Shown piece after piece: positions 33,331-45,900 of a stretch of DNA of 64,000 nt. The notes below the pieces were generated by a model, which worked only from the letters and a program-made list of their open reading frames with translations, did not search any database and was not told where the DNA came from. Position numbers and translations under genes: made by a program. Within the stretch, counting starts at the first letter, position 1. Every line of letters starts with the position of its first letter. Source of the DNA: Struthio camelus (lineage: Eukaryota; Chordata; Aves; Struthioniformes; Struthionidae); contig NC_090967.1 in the NCBI RefSeq assembly GCF_040807025.1, positions 4,958,001 to 5,022,000 on the forward strand. The letters are read 5' to 3'.

Positions 33331-33969
33331 CCGCAGCCTCCCCTCTCGCGCCCCGGGGAGCCAGCGGGCTCGTTTGATCAGGGCCCATGAGGCTGCCGTC
33401 GCATGAAGGCAGACGCTGTCTGCAGGCGTCCTGGAAAAATGCTTTCTCCGGCACGCAGCTGGCCCAGCGGTGCTCCTGCGCCTTTACCTCCGAATCGCGG
33501 AGGGAGGCAGGCAGGATGCCGAGCGGGCCAGCCAGCACAGGGACGGCGTGCGGGGAGGCCTTCTCTTGCCAGGTCACCCTCAACCGCTTGATCTGATTCG
33601 CAGGTTTGGGATCAGGAAGGAATTTTCCACGTGTCCATCTGGCAGGAACCGCAGCAACTTTTGCTCTCCTCTGTATCATGGAGTGGAAAACATCTGGGCC
33701 TATCAATTATCCATGAGTGCACGAGATGCGAGCACCAGCAACGCTTCGGGCAGCCTGGAGCCCTGAGCCAGGTCCCCGAGGTGCCACGCGCGTTCCCCGG
33801 CTGCCTCCGGGCTGCCCACCCCCGTCGCACACGGGACTGGCGTGGCGGTGGACAAGTTGGAGCACCTTGGTGGGGTTTAGGCAGCTCATGGGACCGGTCG
33901 GGATACAGTGGGGAAATAACCCTGAGGACCAAAGTAATTACGTCTAACTGGGGTTACTGGGCTCTTCCC
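33331..33969. other. Right edge of the CpG-rich domain
   Basis: CpG is still frequent up to about 33.9 kb, then becomes rare within a few hundred bases. No exon or repeat was recognised. Confidence 0.35.
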
Positions 33970-34860
33970 TAAGAGTGGTGTGACTTGAGGGCTGTCAGGA
34001 CCCTGAGGGCACTAATTGGCTTTCAATTAGTTCAATAAGCAGCCTCACCTGGGACCCTACCCACCACTCAGCAGCTCCATTTAAGCTCAAGCCAGGGCAG
34101 TCTCCCCTTTCCTGCTTTCTGTGTGGACCTTGGGCTTATGCCATAGCCTTGTGTCCAGCCTCGTCTCCTGCCTGGGCAGACCCTGGACCTATGGGAGCCC
34201 CATGCCTCACCTGGGGCTGTTGGAGGAGCTGGTTGTCACCACTGTGCTCAGGTACTGTAGGGATGTGTCCTGCTTGGGGAGGGTATTGCCTGTGTTGCAG
34301 TTGCCCTTGGCTCCTGGCTTGTCCTCGTGTGGGGTGGCACTCTGGAGTTGGCTGCACCCCCAACCATGGTCATCCTGGAGGTAGCTGTACCCTCACCCGT
34401 GGGTCTTGATGTGTTGGTGAAGGGTGGCCCAGCCAAGCTGTGCATCCCTTTAGGGCTGAGTCTGTGCTGTTGCAGGGCCTGGCAAGCAGAGTGAATTTGG
34501 GTTGGACCTGTTGGGGCCTCCTGGGCTGATTTGGGTGGTCCTGGCTCTGTTTGCAAGTGGTACAGCTGTAATGAAGCTATTGCAAATGGGATGAGGTAGA
34601 CCATGGGGCAGCTTAACTGCATCCCTTGGTGGGAAGGATGTGTGCCTTTGAGGGGCCTCTTCTAGCTGCTTGTGTGCAAACAAGGATGCACTTTAAAACC
34701 TCTCCCCTGTCACCATGAATGTGATCTCGTGCAAGATATTTGTTGTCCATCTTCCTAGTTTGATTTTCAGCAAATTCTGTCCTGAATTTGGCACAAGCTA
34801 GTTTTAAAATTTCCAACTCCCTTCTGTGGGCCCCCTGCACCTGTGAGGGGAATGCTGGCC
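33970..34860. other. CpG-depleted block, possibly an old interspersed repeat
   Basis: CpG is almost absent and the sequence is rich in TGG, CTG and CCTGG words, with TTCAATTAGTTCAATAAG near 34,021 and CCATTTAAGCTCAAGCC near 34,077 as candidate promoter-like words of an old LTR. Termini, duplicated target site and poly(A) signal were not identified, so this is only a suspicion. No protein-coding frame is supported. Confidence 0.2.
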
Positions 34861-37060
34861 TGGTCAGTCATAGCACTCTTATTTTAGTCACCATGTAGCT
34901 CACTGTTTGACAAGCGCTGGCACACGAGCAAACCAGAAAGGAACTAAAATTTCCAAATCATCACTTAAAATAAAATGCAACTTGTTGGAAAATGTCAACA
35001 TGGCTGTTTTGACAGACTTCTTTCTTCTAAGCAGAAGACTTGTCAAAACCAGCCCTCTCCCTGCAAATGCATCTTGTTCTCCGCTTCTGCAAATGGAAAG
35101 AGTGCTTCATCATGTCTCCTGCCCCAGCTTTCTCCCTGCCCTGCTGAGGCCTTGCCACCTTTGCTCAGCCTTCTTGTGCTCAAGCCTTCCCCCTCCAGGA
35201 GCCAGAACTGCAGCTTTAAACTACAATTTGATGTATTGAAAGGAACCTTCCTTGTATGCTGGAAGGGAAAAAGGCCAAGCCGAGCCCCATGGGTACCTTA
35301 AACCAAAGGAGAGGAGCCTGCTCACGCAGGGTGGAGATCTACAGCAGCTTTCTAGCCTGCCACTTTCATCTCCTGGCTATTCCCTCCCCTGCTGCCCGCC
35401 CCCTTCCATGCCAGCCGCCTCCTTTTAATTACGTTGTAGAAAAGTCTCACAACTCAGCGATTCAAGGTGGCATTTGAGAGAAATGATTCCCTTTAGCATA
35501 GCTGACAGCTAATTTGTGTAAAGTTTAATTACAGCTAGCATTAATTAACTGGCAGTGTGTTGCAATACTAAAGCAAGACCATCTGTTCTTAAAACCACCT
35601 CCCCCAAATTTCAGCCCTAATAATCTTGCTGCTGAGGAGGTTGCTCCAGTGGACCCGGTGTAACCATAGCCATTGCAGGAGGGCTTCTCATCCGTCCTGG
35701 GCAATGGAGGGCCCAGCACCGCGGTATCGATCACTGCTCCCTCCAGCTACTGCCGTGGAGGGATCGATGTTGGAGGACGTGGGTCTGTTGTGCCCCTGGA
35801 GCCCAAGTGTGCTTCCAGGGATGTTTCCCTGCAATATAATCTCATACTGTACCTGTTTATAGGGAGGGTTAGCTCTTACTTTCTTGCTGTATTGCTCGGG
35901 GGGGGGGGGGGGTGCCTAGCTGTTAGACTGGCCCCAGCAGTGCTGTGCCAGGACCCTGCAAGCTGCAATGAGAGCATTTCTGTTTTACCTTGCAGGCTTG
36001 TATGTGGCCAGATGTGATATGAGTGGTGGGAGACACTTTCTAAAGTAGAAGTTTGCTGGACTGCTGCAGCGTGGCCCACGCTCATGCAGGACTGGTCTAT
36101 GCCAGCATTGGCAAAATTGCACCAGCTTCCTTGTTTCTGGATAAGTAAAGCTGGTAACTTCTGCAGCCTGAAAGGGAAACTCGGGTGTCCGCATGCAAGT
36201 GCCTGGTTCCCTGTGCTGTGTCCCATAAGGTGGGTTTGCCTTTGTCCCTAGCTTCAGCCTCTCTGTTCATCCATGGTGCAAAGATGTGAATGTCTAAAGG
36301 GGCTGCATTAGCATGTAGCCAGGAAAAATCTCCCTGTTGCTCCAGATAGCACTAGGAGCTTGTTTTGGCATTCTCTGCTAGAGTCTGCTGTCTGGAGGCA
36401 TAACTAGTGTCAGGAGGCTGGTGTTGCTGAGCACTGGGTGCACGCTAATTAGAGGCTGCAGCAAATCGGCCTGGGTCCTCCTCCAGCCAGCCCAGAAACC
36501 CCCTGGGTGAAGCAGAGATGGGGCAAAACTACTACAACCAAATGCCCCAGAGCTCTGCCCTTGGTAAATTCTGCCTAACCTCAGTGCAGCTGCTTTGATC
36601 TCATCATGTAAATCCAGATGAAAACAAATACATACCCAGCAAGAGACAAGCTAGTCCTCTAGGCTCTCGGCCAAGCCTTTGGCTTGAGGGCTTTGAACTG
36701 AGCTCCCCAGCTGCTGGTGGGAGGAATTCCTTTGGTCAAACTGCGGCTCCCAGCTTGTCTCAGCTGCTGGGTTTCAGAGTTGAACAGAGCCTTTCCTTCC
36801 CTCCCGGTCCCCCAAGCTTGGAGGTAACTCAGTCCCTGATCTCAGCTCCATGGCTTGGGTCCAGACCTTCTGGTGCCCTGAGGAGCTGAGCTCTGCCTTC
36901 ATGTGGGCTCAGTGATCAAAGGAGTTTTTCAGTGCCTGGGATGGAGCCTCTCTGGTGGCCCCTTGCAAGGAAGTTCAAAGAGCTGGCAAGCAGGTTTCAG
37001 TAGGGAGCTGAAGGGCTGATGGCTTCAGAGGAGGCCAGTGCACCACGGGGAGGGAAGATG
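34861..37060. other. CpG-poor DNA, no gene seen
   Basis: CpG-poor intergenic or intronic sequence. It includes a 15-base G run at 35,898-35,912 and the homeodomain-site-rich segment described separately. No domain-bearing frame was found. Confidence 0.3.
35424..35556. promoter_or_regulatory. Homeodomain-site-rich segment, candidate enhancer
   Basis: Within 133 bases there are two TTTAATTA words (35,424-35,431 and 35,524-35,531), the palindrome TTAATTAA at 35,541-35,548, and a TGACAG MEIS/TGIF word at 35,503-35,508. The sequence is AT-rich and lacks coding bias. Such clustering is typical of developmental enhancers, but that is inference from motifs alone. Confidence 0.4.
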
Positions 37061-37065
37061 GCCCA

Positions 37066-37140
37066 GGGACAAGGCAGGAGCCCAGGACTTGGGAGATTTG
37101 GGCTCTCTTCCCTGCTCTGATGTGAGCTGCCTGCCTGAAT
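37066..37140 (+). repeat. MIR-like SINE remnant
   Basis: GGAGCCCAGGACTTGGGAG followed by TTTGGGCTCTCTTCCCTGC and a TGAGCTGCCTG stretch resembles the tRNA-derived head of sauropsid MIR elements (GGAGTCAGGA, CTGGGTTCTATTCC and GCTCTG wording). It is truncated and diverged. Confidence 0.45.
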
Positions 37141-40100
37141 GAAACTCAGTGGGATCTGGGGACTAAGCCTATGCTGGCAACCCAAATGAAATCCCAGCTT
37201 CACTTGTCTGTTGCTTCCACCGAGTTCCTCAAGCACAGCTTGCTTTAGATGACAGGAGACATGCGGTGTATAATGTACTCTGACAGACATGGTTGCCACC
37301 CACATTGTAACCAAACTTGAGAAAGCATAAGCTAACCCTGCTGATGGGGTAAAAAAAATCCTACCTTTGCTGATGTTGGGAATCCTGCATAGGCTGCTGG
37401 GTGGGAGCAAGGGTGAAATCCCAGCTCCTGGGAGCTGTCTACAGCTGTATGTCTAACATTAATAACACCCTCTTGTAACAAGAGTTGAAATTATGGTTGC
37501 ACACAGTCATGTTACCCCAGGCCAGGGAGTTAGTGCCTGTCTGCCTGCAAGCTCCGAGACTGCTGTGGAGGCAGAGTAAAATATTAGCTTAACCTACCAC
37601 AACAGTTGTTAAACTCATTCATTTTACTATGCAAGCACACAGGCGATTCCTGTAGCTCAGCTGACAAGAGCCAACTCGGAGCTCTGCTTTTTGTACCGCA
37701 TGCACAAAGAAAGCCCTTCTCTCGCTAGGCCTGCCCCACACTAGCAAGGCCTGGAGTGCAGTGACACTGGTTAAGCCACTTTGCCTTTTGCATTGATGAC
37801 TCCAATCAGTGTCGCATCGGCATTTCTTGCTTACCAGGCTGGGATATGCTTCCCTTTGAGCAATATGACCGCACAGATTTGTTACACTGATGTGTCTGGA
37901 CAGGGATCAGCACTGGGGAGGCTGCGGTGAGCTAGCACACATGCCAGCACCATTGGGATAACAGAGCAATTCTGGGTGGAGCAGGCTTTGGGCAAGGGGA
38001 TGGTGCTTCCCTGGCCTTTACTGCTCCTCCCCTGCTCAGAGGGCCCAGCAAGGGAAGTCCCTCTCTGTTAGGTGTCTTGCTATCCCTGCTGAAGCAGCAG
38101 GGATTGAAGGAAGACCTCTGGCAAACAAGAGTGTTTAATTAAACAAATGTTTGTTAGTGTATAAGGTGTCTTTAGGCAAAAGAGCCTAGCAGAAGGTTGT
38201 GGTTCTACACTGAGTGCCTCTTGTTATTGCTATAATAGACTGCAGGTGAGGAAGGTAGGCAATGTTGTTGGGCATGCAATGGAGCACATCTGAGTGGATG
38301 CTGGTGCTGTGACCAGTGCCTTATGGTGCTCATAGCCTTGGTCTGCCAAGGTGGATGGGACCTCGGAGAGCCAGGGTGGCTCATAGCTCTGCTGGGTCTG
38401 GTGCTGAGGGGAAAATTGGGAAGGTTGGCTGGGAAGCATCCAAAGCTTGTCCTCTTTGGAGTGACTAGTCCTGGCCACCATCTCCTCCAGTGAGGCCTTG
38501 CAAGCCTCCACTTGCCTCCCTATGAAATGGGGAGGGAAGGAAGGAATAAAAGCAGCCCTGAAGCAGAGTGGGCATCAATTCTCACCTTTGCTGTTCCCAA
38601 TTAATTTAATGAACTGGTTCGTGTGATATTGTTGCCCTCTATTGGGCCCAGCCAGAATGGCTTGGTCGGTGCCATAATCCCCACACTGTATGGAGAAGAG
38701 GCTGGGGCTTTTCCCCTGCAGTTTGAGATGGAAGTGATGTTTCCCTGGTTAATTGTGTTGGAGTTCCTTGGAGAGGGAGTTCTTGCTCAGAGCTATCGTG
38801 AGCAAAGAGCCAGAGCTAATGCCAGACGGAGGTAATGAGCCTTGCCGTGGACTTCAGTGGAATTTGGATCAGACCATTTGCTGCCTCTAGGGATGAGTCA
38901 GTTCTGCGTTGCCTTACTGCTGGGCTGGAAGTGTGCCCAAGTTATCTGCAGAGAGGTTTGTGACTCTAAGGGACTTGTCTTAACTCCTCCCTGCTGCTGC
39001 TATTGCTGCCCCTTTTTACAGCCAGAAAGGTGCTTTGAGGTGGGAATGCCAAACAGAAGATGCTCCTATGCAAATGTCCGACATCTGCTAGTGAGGGCAC
39101 CATGGCTAGAGCAAAGCCTGGAGTCCCCTGCCAGGTTTGTCAGGCTGTACAGACCTGCCAGGATTGCAGGCCCTGCTAACAGGGCTCTAGGGTGTGACTG
39201 CTATGGCTTGGTGGCTCTTTTCTGGAAGAGAAATGCCCCATGGGGCTGGGGAAGTTGTTACCCTGAGAGCAAAGGCATCAAAGTAAACAGCATCCCCTTG
39301 AACAGTAAATACACAGAACCTGAAACTGTTTTCTTCTTTGTTTCTTTTAACTGAGAACAAGTAGGGAGAGTTGGAATAGCTGGGAGTGTTATAAATGATG
39401 ACATGTCTTTGAACTAGCAGCTGGGTGAATGTCTCATCCCACGCTGTCTATGCTCATGCTCCCCTGTCATCTGCTTATGAGGGCTAATAGAGATAAAACA
39501 ATCTGAGGATGGATTTCCAGGCAGAACGGTTCTGCCAGGTGCGTTGTCTTAATGCTGCAGCAAGGGACTTAAAAGAGGCCACAGTGCCAAAATCAGTCTG
39601 GTGAAGTTGGAGTTATGCCTGGGGTAAATCTGAGGCCTGGGGAAGCAGAAAATGGTTGATTTGACCTTGTGTTGCAAGGGCACATGCTGTCATCAAAGCC
39701 TCAGGAATCCTTCTCCCAAAGAGGCATGGAAAATGTATGGCTTGTGTCAGAGTGAGCTTCAGCGGACGTGGGCTCTAACGGATCACTTTGAGTGCTGGTG
39801 GTCCAGGCTGGCTGGAAGGACTGTGACCACAGAACCAGCATTTATGTTGTGTTACTGAGGCCTTTTTAAAGACTTGAATAAATGTTTACACAATGGTGCT
39901 CCTCAGGCAGCATGCACCTGCTCTAATTAAAAGTAATTTGTTTCATGGAGCTTATTCTTGCAGTAGGAATCCCAACTTCTGGTGTAGACACTGGCCTTTA
40001 ACTAATCTCTGTCTAATTCTGCCTCTGCACTTCTGGCTTTTTCACGGGAGCTCTCAGGGCAGAACCCTAAATAATCCTTAGAGCCACACAGGGAAGGAGT

Positions 40101-42900
40101 TTGGGGAGGCTCAGTAAAACAATTTGGCTGTAAACCCTGACCGGAGGAGTTAAGGCTCAAAGAAGAGCTTGCTTCTGTTACCTTCCTCAGTTCAAAAAAA
40201 TAGTTGGGTGATGGAAGGAGAAGATCAGCCCCCATCGGTCTGCAGAGTCCTGCGCCCTGGCTTGGGCCCTGTTCATCAACAAGCAATGAATCTGCTGGGG
40301 TCAGGGGTGGGGGAAATCTGCCCCCTCACTATGTAGCACTACAAGATGGCCACAACATTTTGGTGCTTACTGAATTCACTGGGGAACTGGGGATACTCAG
40401 CCCCTGGCAAGGTTGCTGGACGGTGCTGGCTGGACTGTGACCACTGAGGAAGGTGATCAGTTCAAGCCAGATGCCTGGGAAAAGTAGTGTACAGAGGCCT
40501 GTAGGTAAATAGATGGGGGGGGAAAAGTAGCATAATGTAGTGAAGCACAGCTCAGTGCAGAGGGAGAGCCAAAGCTGAGGTGAGCAGGGGTGATGCTTTG
40601 GGCTTGCTGAAGCAGCAAGGGAGAGCTCAGCTGCTCATGGCAGTGCTGCTTAGACTGAAGCTTTCCTGGAAAGGTCAGGTTAAGATGAAGGTTTTTGTAT
40701 TTATATTTCATTGACCAAAGCAAATGCATCGCATATACTAATTAAATGCATGTCATTCAGCCAGTGCTATTGCTAGGGTTATTTCTCTTGCTCCAGTGAC
40801 AAATACAGCCAATTAAATCAACAGTCTTGCTTATATTCATTTTCTCTCTCTCCCTCCACCCTGTGCTCAAAGGAAAGGAAAGCCAAGCTGATACTGGAAA
40901 GAGTTTTCAAATCTGATGGGGAAAGTGGGGCCCTGGTTTTGCTCTCAGTGGAGGAGCCCAATCTGCTGTCAAGTGGCAGAGATGCTGTGAGTCTGCAGAG
41001 TGGAAGGTTTGTCTTAGAAGGTCTTGGTGGGGGGGCAGAATCAGGAAGATGATGAGGTTTAATCGTGTGAAGAGGTGTGTTAAACAGTGTGGTGGACATT
41101 CAAAGCAGGTCACACCAGTTCTGCGTGTTCCACCAATTTGGTGCTGCTCAGGGTGGTCTGTGGTGTGCTGCTCTTCTGTTTATCTGAGTAAATGTTCTGT
41201 TGATAAGTAGCTCCAGCCCATTCATCACAGTCGATCAGAACTCTGGATAATTAGGGCAGTCTGGGCTGGGCCAGGCCAGTTGTTTCTTCAGTCTTCCCCT
41301 CCAGCCTTGTGGCAGAGGCACAAAAATGAGAAGAAAAAAATAGGCTCAGACTCCAGTCCTTAAATTATTATAGTAGTTTATGCTGTTAGTCAGTAAATAG
41401 GTGTAATAGATATGCTTTGTGGCATGTGTAAATAGTCTTGGATGTGCCTCTCATTCTCTAAGCACCTTCTTCCCACCTGTCAGATGAGAATTTCTTGCAT
41501 TTTAGCTGTACCATGCACCTAGTCCAAGGTCTAAGCCAAAGAGCAGGCTTGAGTCATGATTGTTATAGAAAGGAGGTTTGTAGGGATCTGATCAAAATCA
41601 GAGCCTGACGTGTGCACACAGTACAAATAACCCAGCTCCCGCTGCAGCACTGGTTTGACAGGAGGTCCAAGCTGCCCGTCCCCAATGCTTTTTCTCTCGC
41701 AGAAGACTTTTGGGTTGCATTCACATACATATAAGGAGTAACATCCACATTTTTCCAGGCTCCTCATCCCTCATGCCCTCCTGGTGTCTGGCAAGATCTG
41801 TGCTGGCAGTAGGGCAGCTGCCTCCCCTGTGTAGGGTTGGGAAGGGAGGGGAGCTATTGCAGGCTCCATCCCAGTGAGGATATGGGCAGTGGAAATGCTG
41901 AACAGTACTCCAAGAGGTAGTGTTGCCACTTGTCTTCCGCAGAGCCTTTCCAAGGCCTGCTTCAGCCCCCTTGGCTGTTTCTCAGTCCTTCCAGGCTCTT
42001 GGCCCAAATTCTCAGCCTTCTCTATGGAGCCTTTCTCCTCCTCTGATCTGAAGGACATTTGTCTGATTTAGCAGAAGACAACTTTTTTCCTTTAGGATCA
42101 CTCAGCCCCATATTGTTATTGGCTATTCAGTTAGGAGATGCCTCTGTGGAGGATGCTTCCCAAGATCTATAATGCCTGGCCAGCAGCAGGAATGTCCTTT
42201 CTCTCCTTCTCAGTGCTACTGTGGCTAGTGGTATCCAGCCCTGGAGAGACTTTACCCTGTTGGTATATCATTTTTCAAAGTCTTGGAATAGCATCTCTGA
42301 TTTCAAGAAGGGAGAGATTTGTGGAGAAAATGTTTTTGGGTCAAGGAAGGAGTCTTGTACCTGATCACACATCATCTCTTTAAGGGAGGTGTAGAATCAA
42401 TCTTGGTGATTAAGTGAGAGAGCAAGTAGCTTGAAGCCTCTGAGACTTTGCAGTCTGCTCAGGTCTTGGTGCAGTTACAATGGGAAGAGTGGAATCTTTA
42501 TTTTCCAAGCATATTTGAAAGGAAAAAGTACCAAATTGCAGAATGATTCTAATGCAGAAGCAGACATGGAGGAAGGGTGTGATCTCTTCTCCTGGTGAGA
42601 AAGGAATGGGAGTGACATAGTGGAGCTGTGTCTTGTTCCTTGTTACCTCAGCTTGGGACTGTCATGCATTTCCATCAGAATAACTGAGGTGTGGGTGACC
42701 TGTGGTGTGGGCTTGACTGCTTGCTGTTCAGCAGGTCGAGTGTTGCCAGCTGTAAGCATCTGCGCTGCAGCACACTAATGTGTGAAATCTAAGGCAGTGC
42801 ATGAGCTCAGAGCTGCTGTAGTAGAAGCGGATTTGGTGAGTCAAGCTACTTTTTTAAAGCACTGATCCCATTTCCTTGTATTCTTAAGTAGCTTCAATCC
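37141..42900. other. CpG-poor DNA, no gene seen
   Basis: CpG-poor sequence. AT-rich patches at 37,440-37,640 and 40,690-40,830 (TACTAATTAAATGCATGTC, CAGCCAATTAAATCAACAG) could be regulatory. A GGACTTCAGTGGAATTTGG string at 38,849-38,867 resembles wording common in old sauropsid repeats but could not be assigned. No protein-coding gene is supported. Confidence 0.3.
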
Positions 42901-42908
42901 ATCTTACT

Positions 42909-42980
42909 GCATTATAGAAACTGTGTTGATTGTTCTACTGTAGTGAGTAATAACAAGCTGTACTTTCCAGATTACCCCAG
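42909..42980 (-). other. Duplicated non-coding element B, copy 1
   Basis: Read on the minus strand, this 72-base element aligns without gaps to 55,184-55,255 on the plus strand at about 59 of 72 positions (82%). The first 22 bases, beginning CTGGGGTAATCTGG, are identical. Later differences are mostly A/T here against G/C in the other copy, following local composition. Both translate to a VIWKVQ-type string, but substitutions are not concentrated at synonymous sites, which argues against coding. It lies about 4.8 kb beyond the 3' end of the intact RING gene. Confidence 0.82.
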
Positions 42981-45900
42981 AGAACTGGATTCCTGGCTTA
43001 GCTGTACCATGCGTCCTGCATGCAAAGACACATTGGGGTAACCTGATTTGTTCCAGTGCATACAGAGTTCTCTGAGCAGGGGAGAGAAAGGGGAGCAGCA
43101 TGAAATGTGGAAAAGGAAGGCAGAAGGGGATAAGAAAGAGCAAGAAGGGAAAGGGGATAGGTGTCTATAGGGAGGATCCTTTCACACCTGCTCCCTCAGT
43201 GAAAGGGAGACCCCAGTAATGCCTACTCTGCAAAAAAATTTCCTGCAGTATGATTGTGTGAGAGGTAGGCAATATGGCCCTGTGTGCACTGCAGCCTTTG
43301 GGTAGCAGAGACTCTGGGCCCTGTGGGCAGGCAGACTCTGTCCTTCCCTCTGTCTCCTTCCCAGGTGGATTTTGGAGATCAAAAGCAAAGCTCCCTGCTG
43401 CTGTAATGCTATTGATGTCAATGGAGTTGTGCTGCAGGGAATTTGGCTCGCTCCTTTTAATGCAGTAGGTATTAAACTTGAGTCTTCAAGGCTGAAATTC
43501 CTGCCTTTGGCCTGCACAGGATCTAACAGATCATTTAAATCTCACTTAAACCCTCAAAGTAGTTCCTTAAGTGTTATTGTCAAGGCTTAGTGCTGGCTCT
43601 GCATGGGGAAAACGTCCTCACTGGAAAGTTGTCCTTAGGCTGCATTTGGGGTATTCAGCCACCCTAATTGCTCCCAGTGATCTATAGTGTTGATATTCTG
43701 GTGGTTAAGTCCAATAGTTCCCAGTGCTGGGTCATCAGCTGCTTCCCTCTGGGTCACAGTCTGGTGACTCCCAGCAATATACTGAACTGTTTGTGCACAA
43801 AGCCTGCAATAAAATGTGCAAGAAACTGCAAAGAACTCCCTGACAAATGAGATCTGTAAGTCATTCTTCGAGGCCATGCCGGAACCTGGTTATTGCTTAA
43901 TAGAGTATGTGCAGCGGAGCTCGGTTTATGGGGGCAGGGAACTTGCAAAAGGAGGGGGGCTTCTGGCAGCTCATTTAAGTACAGAGTTGTTGAGTGCTTT
44001 CAAAGACTCCTGTAGGTACTCCCACAGGGCAGAGTTATCAGGGGAGGTTTGGCCTGTATAGGTTGTATCGGAGGCTTCTAGCTAGGGATGATGCTCTGCT
44101 CCTAAGTGTTCCCATAGGCTCATCCTCAGCTCTTCTGTTCATTAGGGCTTTCTGACTTGGGGGGGGGGGGGGTTCCAGGGGTCTGGCTGCTTCTCCAAGC
44201 TGTTCCTGGCCAGATCCATGACACAGCACACAGCATTCCCCTTACCCCCCTACTTTCTGCCATTTTTGGTGCCTGAGGCAAACTCTGCAGCTACTCTGAC
44301 TCCCTTTGGTTTGAGCTGTGGGACACAGAGATTAGGGTCCCTTTCCCAGTGGCTGCTCTCTTCTCTTGCCTCCTCTGTGTTTTGCTGAAAACCAAATGCG
44401 CTGCCATTACAGCACCACTGCAGAAGCCATGAATCCTCCCAGAAGTTCTGCCTGTCTGCTTCCCAGCCTGGCCTTTCCCAGACCTCATCTAACTGTACTT
44501 CCCTTAACTTCTCTCCTGATTCACAATCAAACGGCAGTGCTGCTGCCCTGGGACAGTCACAGCCCTGGGCTGCTGCAGGTTATACAGCTCCATCAGTGCC
44601 TGCATGGTTAACTGGTCTGCCCCAGCAGGGCACAGACCTCTCTCCTCTTTCCTCTGGTGCATTGTCTGATGCAGTTTATTTTAAATGCTAGGATAGTGCT
44701 ACCTTCAGCGAAGTTAATAATCTTCATCTAGGCTACAAGGGCTCTATGTCCCACCCTGGCAATAAGCTAACCTTGCTGCGTTAGGAGTGCCATTAATGCT
44801 GATGGAGGGCAGTGGATCTGACAGCTGTAGGGCTGGAGGTCAGGTTCTCTGTGGCACACTCTTTAGACTTTCAGTGCAATAGGCTTTGATATCATTAAAC
44901 AGTGAAGAGCTTGTCTCTTTCTTACCCAGATCCTGATTCTTTTTTCTCTCCTTTTTAAATTAAGGCAATGTGGTGTTGCATTGTAAGAAGGATCTATTTT
45001 TCTACTGACCCATTTCAGTAAAAGAGCTTGTCTAGAGCATGTACCTCCTTTGAAGATGGAAAGGGATTCATAGATATTAAGGGCACTATGATCAGCTCAT
45101 CTCACCTCATGCATAATACAGACTGGAGAATTCCCTCAGGGATTCTTGTGACAAGCCCCGCGCTCTGCAGCTGGATGGCATCGTAGCTTTTTGCATTATT
45201 ATCCAGAGCCATCTTAAGGTCTGGCTCAGGGGTTTTGTTCAATCACTCCATCAGCAGGATGTGAGGCACTTGTGGGAGACAGCAGCCTGTTTTAGCCAAT
45301 CATGCCACCAGCATGCTGAAAAAGCTGGCTCTTCAGCCTCCTCCCTGCCCGTCTGCAGCAGCTGTGCTTTCCCAGACCTCAGCTGAAGGCAAGCCAGGGT
45401 GATGAGAGTGAGACAGGAGATGGGAATGCTACTGCCATCTTTTCTTTTACTCCCTTCCCCTTGAGGACCTGGGGTCACCTTTCTCAGAGCCTGCGGACCC
45501 GGGGGTAACTTTAGGTCTGACTGCTCCAGGATGTTCAGGAGTTGATGGAAAGGATATGGCATTTGTACAGTTCAGCTAAGCTAGCCCCATCTGGCAGTGA
45601 GTTGGTGACAGGAGGGTTACCTCCAGAAGGCAATTAAGTGCACCTAAGTGAACTTCCTGCTGCTAATCACCCTCTGAAGGACCCATCTCCTTCCCTTCTG
45701 CAGGCACCCTGAGGGGCCTTGTTCAGCAGCAGAGGTGACTTGTGGCTCCCAGGAGGCTGTGCACCCTGCAGAGAAGTGCAGTTTTCTTGTGAACTGACTT
45801 CACTCATTTTTCCCCATTTGTTCCACAAATGAAATGAAACAGCTCTGTCTGAGGACTAGCAGAAGGACTTGTCTCCATCAAATCCTTAGAAATGCTGTCA

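Noticed and set aside
41910-41925. GAGGTAGTGTTG resembling a let-7 seed
   Set aside because: It departs from let-7 after the seed and no hairpin partner was seen.
43852-43880. Shared ATCTGTAAGTCA and GAGGCCATGC words with 59,705-59,760
   Set aside because: Twelve-base matches are expected many times by chance in 64 kb and the intervening sequence does not align.
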